From Nitriliruptoraceae bacterium (GTDB lineage Bacteria; Actinomycetota; Nitriliruptoria; Nitriliruptorales; Nitriliruptoraceae), in assembly GCA_007125475.1 (NCBI GenBank), contig SLDB01000014.1, positions 1 to 8,472 of the forward strand: a stretch of DNA of 8,472 bases, read 5' to 3'. Below the pieces are notes generated by a model. The model was not told the origin of the DNA. It made no database searches and saw nothing but the letters and a program-made list of their open reading frames with translations. This document shows positions 5,997 to 8,472 of this stretch, in pieces. The position numbers and the translations under genes are program-made. Each line of letters opens with the position of its first letter. Positions within the stretch are counted from its first letter, which is position 1.

Positions 5997-6104
5997 GGGA
6001 GGCCTGTGGAGTAGGGCCTCACGGCACTCGTCGGGGCCGCCCGAACCCGGGATCGTGTGCGGCGGCACCGTGGCCTGCGGTCGTCGTGACGAGAGGTGGC
6101 GGCG

Positions 6105-7067
6105 GTGTCGGGTGACGTGGGGACGGCCGGGGACACCGCCGACGCCGTGGTGGAGCTGCGTGGGGTGCGGCGCCGCTTCGGTGAGGTGCGGGCACTCGAC
6201 GAGGTGTCGCTGTCGGTGGGTCGGGGCGAGGTAGTCGGGCTCCTCGGTCACAACGGCGCGGGCAAGACGACGACGGTGCGGCTGCTGACCGGGATCCTGG
6301 CTGCCGATGGCGGGGAGGTACGGGTCCACGGACTCGACCCGCTGGTCGACGGCGCGCAGGTGCGCCGCACCACCGGGGTGGTCAGTGCGGTCCCGGCCGT
6401 CGACGACCGCCTCACGGCTCGGCAGAACCTGCGGTTCGTCGGCGAGGTGTTCGGCGTCGACCGCACCCGGGCGACCCAGCGTGCGGGCGAGTTGCTGGAC
6501 CGGTTCGGGTTGTCGGAACGGGCCGACGAGCGGGTCGGGGGCTTCAGCTCGGGGATGCGGCAACGGCTGGCGCTGGCCCGGGCGCTGCTGGCGGACCCGC
6601 CGCTGTTGGTGTTGGACGAGCCGACCGCGGCGCTGGACCCGGTGGCCAGCCGCGACGTCCGCGATCTGCTCGGGCGCCTGGCACGGGAGGAGTCCCGCAG
6701 CGTGTTGCTCTGCAGCCACAACCTCGTGGAGGTCCAGCGGCTGTGCGACCGGGTCGTCGTGCTCGAACACGGCCGGGTGATCGCCGACGGCACCCCGGCC
6801 ACCCTGGCCGGTGAGCTGGGGATCGGCCGGGTGCGGTTCGAGATCGACCCGGACGACCGGCCCCGGGCCGAACGGCAGCTCACGACGACCGGGGTGTCCT
6901 TCCAACCCGACGGCGCCGGGCTGGTCGTCACGCGCCGGCCCGGCCTGGACGTACCCGCCGTGATCGCCGATCTGGTCGGTGCACAGGTGCGTATCCACGC
7001 GGTGGTGCCCGAGGGCGCCTCGCTGGAGGACGTCTACTTCGCGCTGCACGAGGAGGGACCACGGTGA
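6105..7067 (+). CDS. ABC transporter ATPase (second exporter)
   Basis: 320 residues. GTG 6105 is preferred over GTG 6096 because GAGAGG at 6091-6096 is eight bases upstream. Nucleotide-binding domain (about 17-235): Walker A GHNGAGKTT (48-56); ABC signature FSSGMRQR (147-154); Walker B LLVLDEP (167-173) with E172; D-loop ALD (176-178); and switch H205 in LLCSHN. The Q-loop position reads VVSAVPAVDDRLT (92-104) with no glutamine, a variation also seen in related CcmA/NatA-type ATPases. The remaining ~85 residues form a C-terminal domain ending in EGASLEDVYFALHEE (303-317), the common tail of drug/sodium-type exporter ATPases. Its stop overlaps the permease GTG as GTGA, so the pair is translationally coupled. 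Compared with the minus-strand ATPase it has a canonical-like signature and a different coupling partner, so the two are not recent duplicates. Confidence 0.95.
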   Translation: MSGDVGTAGDTADAVVELRGVRRRFGEVRALDEVSLSVGRGEVVGLLGHNGAGKTTTVRLLTGILAADGGEVRVHGLDPLVDGAQVRRTTGVVSAVPAVDDRLTARQNLRFVGEVFGVDRTRATQRAGELLDRFGLSERADERVGGFSSGMRQRLALARALLADPPLLVLDEPTAALDPVASRDVRDLLGRLAREESRSVLLCSHNLVEVQRLCDRVVVLEHGRVIADGTPATLAGELGIGRVRFEIDPDDRPRAERQLTTTGVSFQPDGAGLVVTRRPGLDVPAVIADLVGAQVRIHAVVPEGASLEDVYFALHEEGPR

Positions 7068-7900
7068 CTCCCACGACACGCACTGGACGGAACTGGCGCG
7101 GCATCGCCGCGGTGGTCTCCCGGGACCTGCGCGTGGTGCGCAGCAGCAAGCCGGTGATCCTGCCCATGCTGATCGTGCCGGCGGTGCTGCTGGTGGTCCT
7201 GCCGCTGGCGACGGTGGTCGGGGCCCGGTTGGGGGCCCACGCGGTCGATCTTTCCGACGTCGAACGACTCCTCGCGCTTCTGCCCGCTGAGATGGCGGCC
7301 CGGGTGGTGGCGGACCCCAGCGCCGTGCTGATCGAGGTGACGTTGGTGTACCTGCTGTCACCGATGCTGCTGATCGTCCCCCTGATGACCGCCAGCGTGA
7401 TCGCGGCCGATGCGATCGCCGGGGAGCGCGAACGCAAGACCCTGGAGGGCCTGCTGCTCACCCCGCTCACCGATCGGGAACTGTTCACCGCCAAGCTGCT
7501 GGGCGCCTGGCTCCCCGCGGTGACCGTCGGCGTCGGCGGCGGGATCGTGTACGCCCTGGTGGCCGACCTGGCGGCCGTCGGGGTGGTCGAGGGACGGCTG
7601 TTCCCCAACGTGGTGTGGGCGGTGCTGGTGCTGTGGGTCGGCCCCGCCGTGGCCGCGATCAGCCTCGGGGTGACCGTCCTCGTCTCGGCGCGGGTCAAGA
7701 CCGTGCAGGAGGCCTTCCAGATCGCCGGCGTGGTCGTGCTCCCCGTCGTCGCCCTCGTCGTGATGCAGGCCGGCGGGCTCCTGATCCTCTCCCCCCCATT
7801 GCTGCTGACCACCGGTGCGGCGTGCTGGCTGATCGCCGCCGTGGTGCTGCGGGCGGGGACCCGAGCCGTCCGCCGTACCCGGCTGGGTGAACGGTTGTGA
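7064..7900 (+). CDS. ABC-2 type transporter permease (six spans)
   Basis: 278 residues. GTG 7064 is preceded by AGGAGG (7051-7056) at seven bases and overlaps the ATPase stop by four. Hydrophobic segments lie near residues 30-52, 88-118, 143-168, 181-207, 217-238 and 241-265, with a modest extracytoplasmic loop (53-87). The cytoplasmic coupling motif AGERERKTLEGLLLTPLTD (119-137) is the classic ABC-2/NatB-like signature. The protein is shorter than NatB, which has a larger external domain. With one copy of the motif it would act as a dimer with two copies of the ATPase, unlike the internally duplicated permease on the other strand. Substrate unknown. Confidence 0.92.
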   Translation: MTPTTRTGRNWRGIAAVVSRDLRVVRSSKPVILPMLIVPAVLLVVLPLATVVGARLGAHAVDLSDVERLLALLPAEMAARVVADPSAVLIEVTLVYLLSPMLLIVPLMTASVIAADAIAGERERKTLEGLLLTPLTDRELFTAKLLGAWLPAVTVGVGGGIVYALVADLAAVGVVEGRLFPNVVWAVLVLWVGPAVAAISLGVTVLVSARVKTVQEAFQIAGVVVLPVVALVVMQAGGLLILSPPLLLTTGAACWLIAAVVLRAGTRAVRRTRLGERL

Positions 7901-7960
7901 CGCGGTGGCCACCACGGGGCTTTCGACCCTCGTCACGGCGGTGCCGGGGAGCCACGATGG

Positions 7961-7984
7961 CGTTCCGCGTGACGTTCCGCCCGA
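7961..7984. repeat. Two tandem 12-bp imperfect direct repeats in a 166-bp intergenic stretch
   Basis: CGTTCCGCGTGA (7961-7972) is followed directly by CGTTCCGCCCGA (7973-7984), matching at 10 of 12 positions. They lie in the gap between the ABC permease and the small membrane protein (7901-8066). The gap also contains a GGTGGCCACC palindrome (7904-7913) just after the permease stop. They may be binding half-sites or a promoter element for the downstream gene. No clear -10 box follows. Confidence 0.3.
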
Positions 7985-8066
7985 CACGGCGACGTCGTTG
8001 GTCCCGCAACCCGTTCGGTTCGCGCTCCTCGTCGCAACCGATCCGTCCTCGATCGAAGGTGTCGGC

Positions 8067-8342
8067 ATGCCCCCGGAGTCGGACAACAGCCGCGGACTTC
8101 CAGCCGGTTGGGGGATCCCCACCGGCGTCGTGACCGGTGCCGCCATCGGGATGCTCATCGGGATCCTGCTCGAACAGTTGACGCTCGGCCTCATCCTCGG
8201 TGCCGCCGTTGGTCTGCTGGCCGGCAGTGTGCTCACCACGGCGCTGGCGACACCCGACGCCCGACGGGGGAGCGTGACCGCGGTCGCGATCGCGGTGGTG
8301 ACCGCAGGCTCGGTCGCCGTGCTCCTCCTCCTGCTGCGCTGA
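8067..8342 (+). CDS. Small glycine-rich three-span membrane protein, unknown function
   Basis: 91 residues from ATG 8067, with GAAGG (8055-8059) seven bases upstream. The same frame is open from GTG 7887, but that 60-residue extension lacks a ribosome binding site, overlaps the permease end and looks like non-coding text. A short polar N-terminus (MPPESDNSRG) is followed by hydrophobic segments near 15-37, 39-61 and 68-90, and the protein ends in a run of leucines and a final arginine. The first two segments are dense in glycine and alanine spaced every 3-4 residues (glycine-zipper-like), suggesting tight helix packing or oligomers. E36 sits between or inside the first two spans. I do not recognise a family. 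It may be an independent gene or a trailing member of the ABC operon; 166 bp separate them. Confidence 0.65.
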   Translation: MPPESDNSRGLPAGWGIPTGVVTGAAIGMLIGILLEQLTLGLILGAAVGLLAGSVLTTALATPDARRGSVTAVAIAVVTAGSVAVLLLLLR

Positions 8343-8378
8343 CCACAACGCCACCGGCACCGACCACGAGGAGGCGAC

Positions 8379-8472
8379 ATGCGCTACCTGGGGTTCACGC
8401 TCGGGTTCTTCGCGATCCACCTGGGCGCGTACGTCATCGCCGGGGTGCTCAACCAGCAGCTGGTGTCCAGAC
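8379..8472 (+). CDS. 5' end of a membrane-protein gene, truncated by the window edge
   Basis: ATG 8379 has a strong GAGGAGG (8368-8374) four bases upstream and opens a frame to the end of the window (31 residues seen). The N-terminus is hydrophobic from residue 3 (YLGFTLGFFAIHLGAYVIAGVL), consistent with a first membrane span or an uncleaved signal anchor. It starts 36 bp after the preceding stop, so the two genes may be co-transcribed. Too little is present to name it. Confidence 0.6.
   Translation, partial: MRYLGFTLGFFAIHLGAYVIAGVLNQQLVSR

Larger units (their letters stand above)
5788..6104. promoter_or_regulatory. 317-bp divergent control region between two ABC exporter operons
   Basis: No gene of its own is visible here. 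It must hold the promoters of both operons. It contains, in order, a tandem 10-bp repeat, a bulged inverted repeat (5916-5938), a GGCGATCGCC palindrome (5951-5960) and overlapping inverted repeats (5972-5996). A weak plus-strand promoter guess is TTGGAC (5990-5995) with TAGGGC (6012-6017), spacer 16. TACGAT at 5936-5941 is another possible -10 without a good -35. I found no convincing minus-strand promoter. The plus-strand reading frame could be extended to GTG 6096, but GAGAGG (6091-6096) fits GTG 6105 better. Confidence 0.55.

Noticed and set aside
5355..7361. Minus-strand open frame of 668 codons
   Set aside because: It crosses the divergent control region and both ABC ATPase genes in a non-coding frame. 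Its composition (P/R/S-rich runs) and lack of motifs show a GC-driven shadow.
7887..8066. Longer N-terminus for the small glycine-rich membrane protein starting at GTG 7887
   Set aside because: It overlaps the permease end, has no ribosome binding site, and is replaced by a well-placed ATG 8067 with GAAGG upstream.
1..8472. Mobile element, CRISPR array, or defence island
   Set aside because: No transposase, integrase, terminal inverted repeats, spaced identical repeats, nuclease or helicase motifs were seen, and base composition looks even across the window.

Overview
The window is about 8.5 kb of very GC-rich, gene-dense bacterial DNA. GC content looks close to 70% by eye and was not counted. 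Strong third-position GC, frequent GTG starts, 4-bp stop/start overlaps (ATGA, GTGA) and the protein families present all fit a high-GC actinobacterium. Nothing here fixes the genus or even the class. I see no rRNA, tRNA, CRISPR array, transposase, phage gene or attachment site.

Left part, plus strand (1-2679). The window opens inside the 3' end of a large membrane protein that carries 14-residue coiled-coil repeats, resembling RND/MMPL or YhgE/Pip exporters. Its stop codon overlaps (ATGA) the start of a multipass acyltransferase-3 family protein, so the two probably form a translationally coupled pair acting on an envelope or exported molecule. After a gap of about 100 bp containing a strong hairpin comes a short-chain dehydrogenase/reductase (SDR) that keeps the fold motifs but has valine in place of the catalytic tyrosine.

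Middle (2680-3168). A leader with competing small inverted repeats precedes two tiny membrane-protein genes of 72 and 47 codons joined by an ATGA overlap. The second is short enough to be missed by usual length cut-offs. They converge on the next operon across 22 bp holding a perfect 12-bp palindrome.

Right part (3169-8472). Two ABC-2 type exporter operons diverge from a shared 317-bp regulatory region (5788-6104). The minus-strand operon encodes an ATPase and then a large 12-segment permease with an internal duplication, typical of the actinobacterial 'antibiotic exporter' ABC group. The plus-strand operon encodes a second ATPase and a six-segment ABC-2 permease coupled by a GTGA overlap. 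Downstream are a small glycine-rich three-segment membrane protein and the 5' end of another membrane-protein gene that runs off the window.

Taken together the window is an envelope/export neighbourhood: nine of the ten protein-coding genes are membrane proteins or their ATPases, and the SDR is the exception. I found no clearly new multi-gene defence or mobile system. The items most worth a second look are the tyrosine-less SDR, the overlapping membrane micro-genes, and the shared divergent control region with its tandem ribosome-binding-site duplication.
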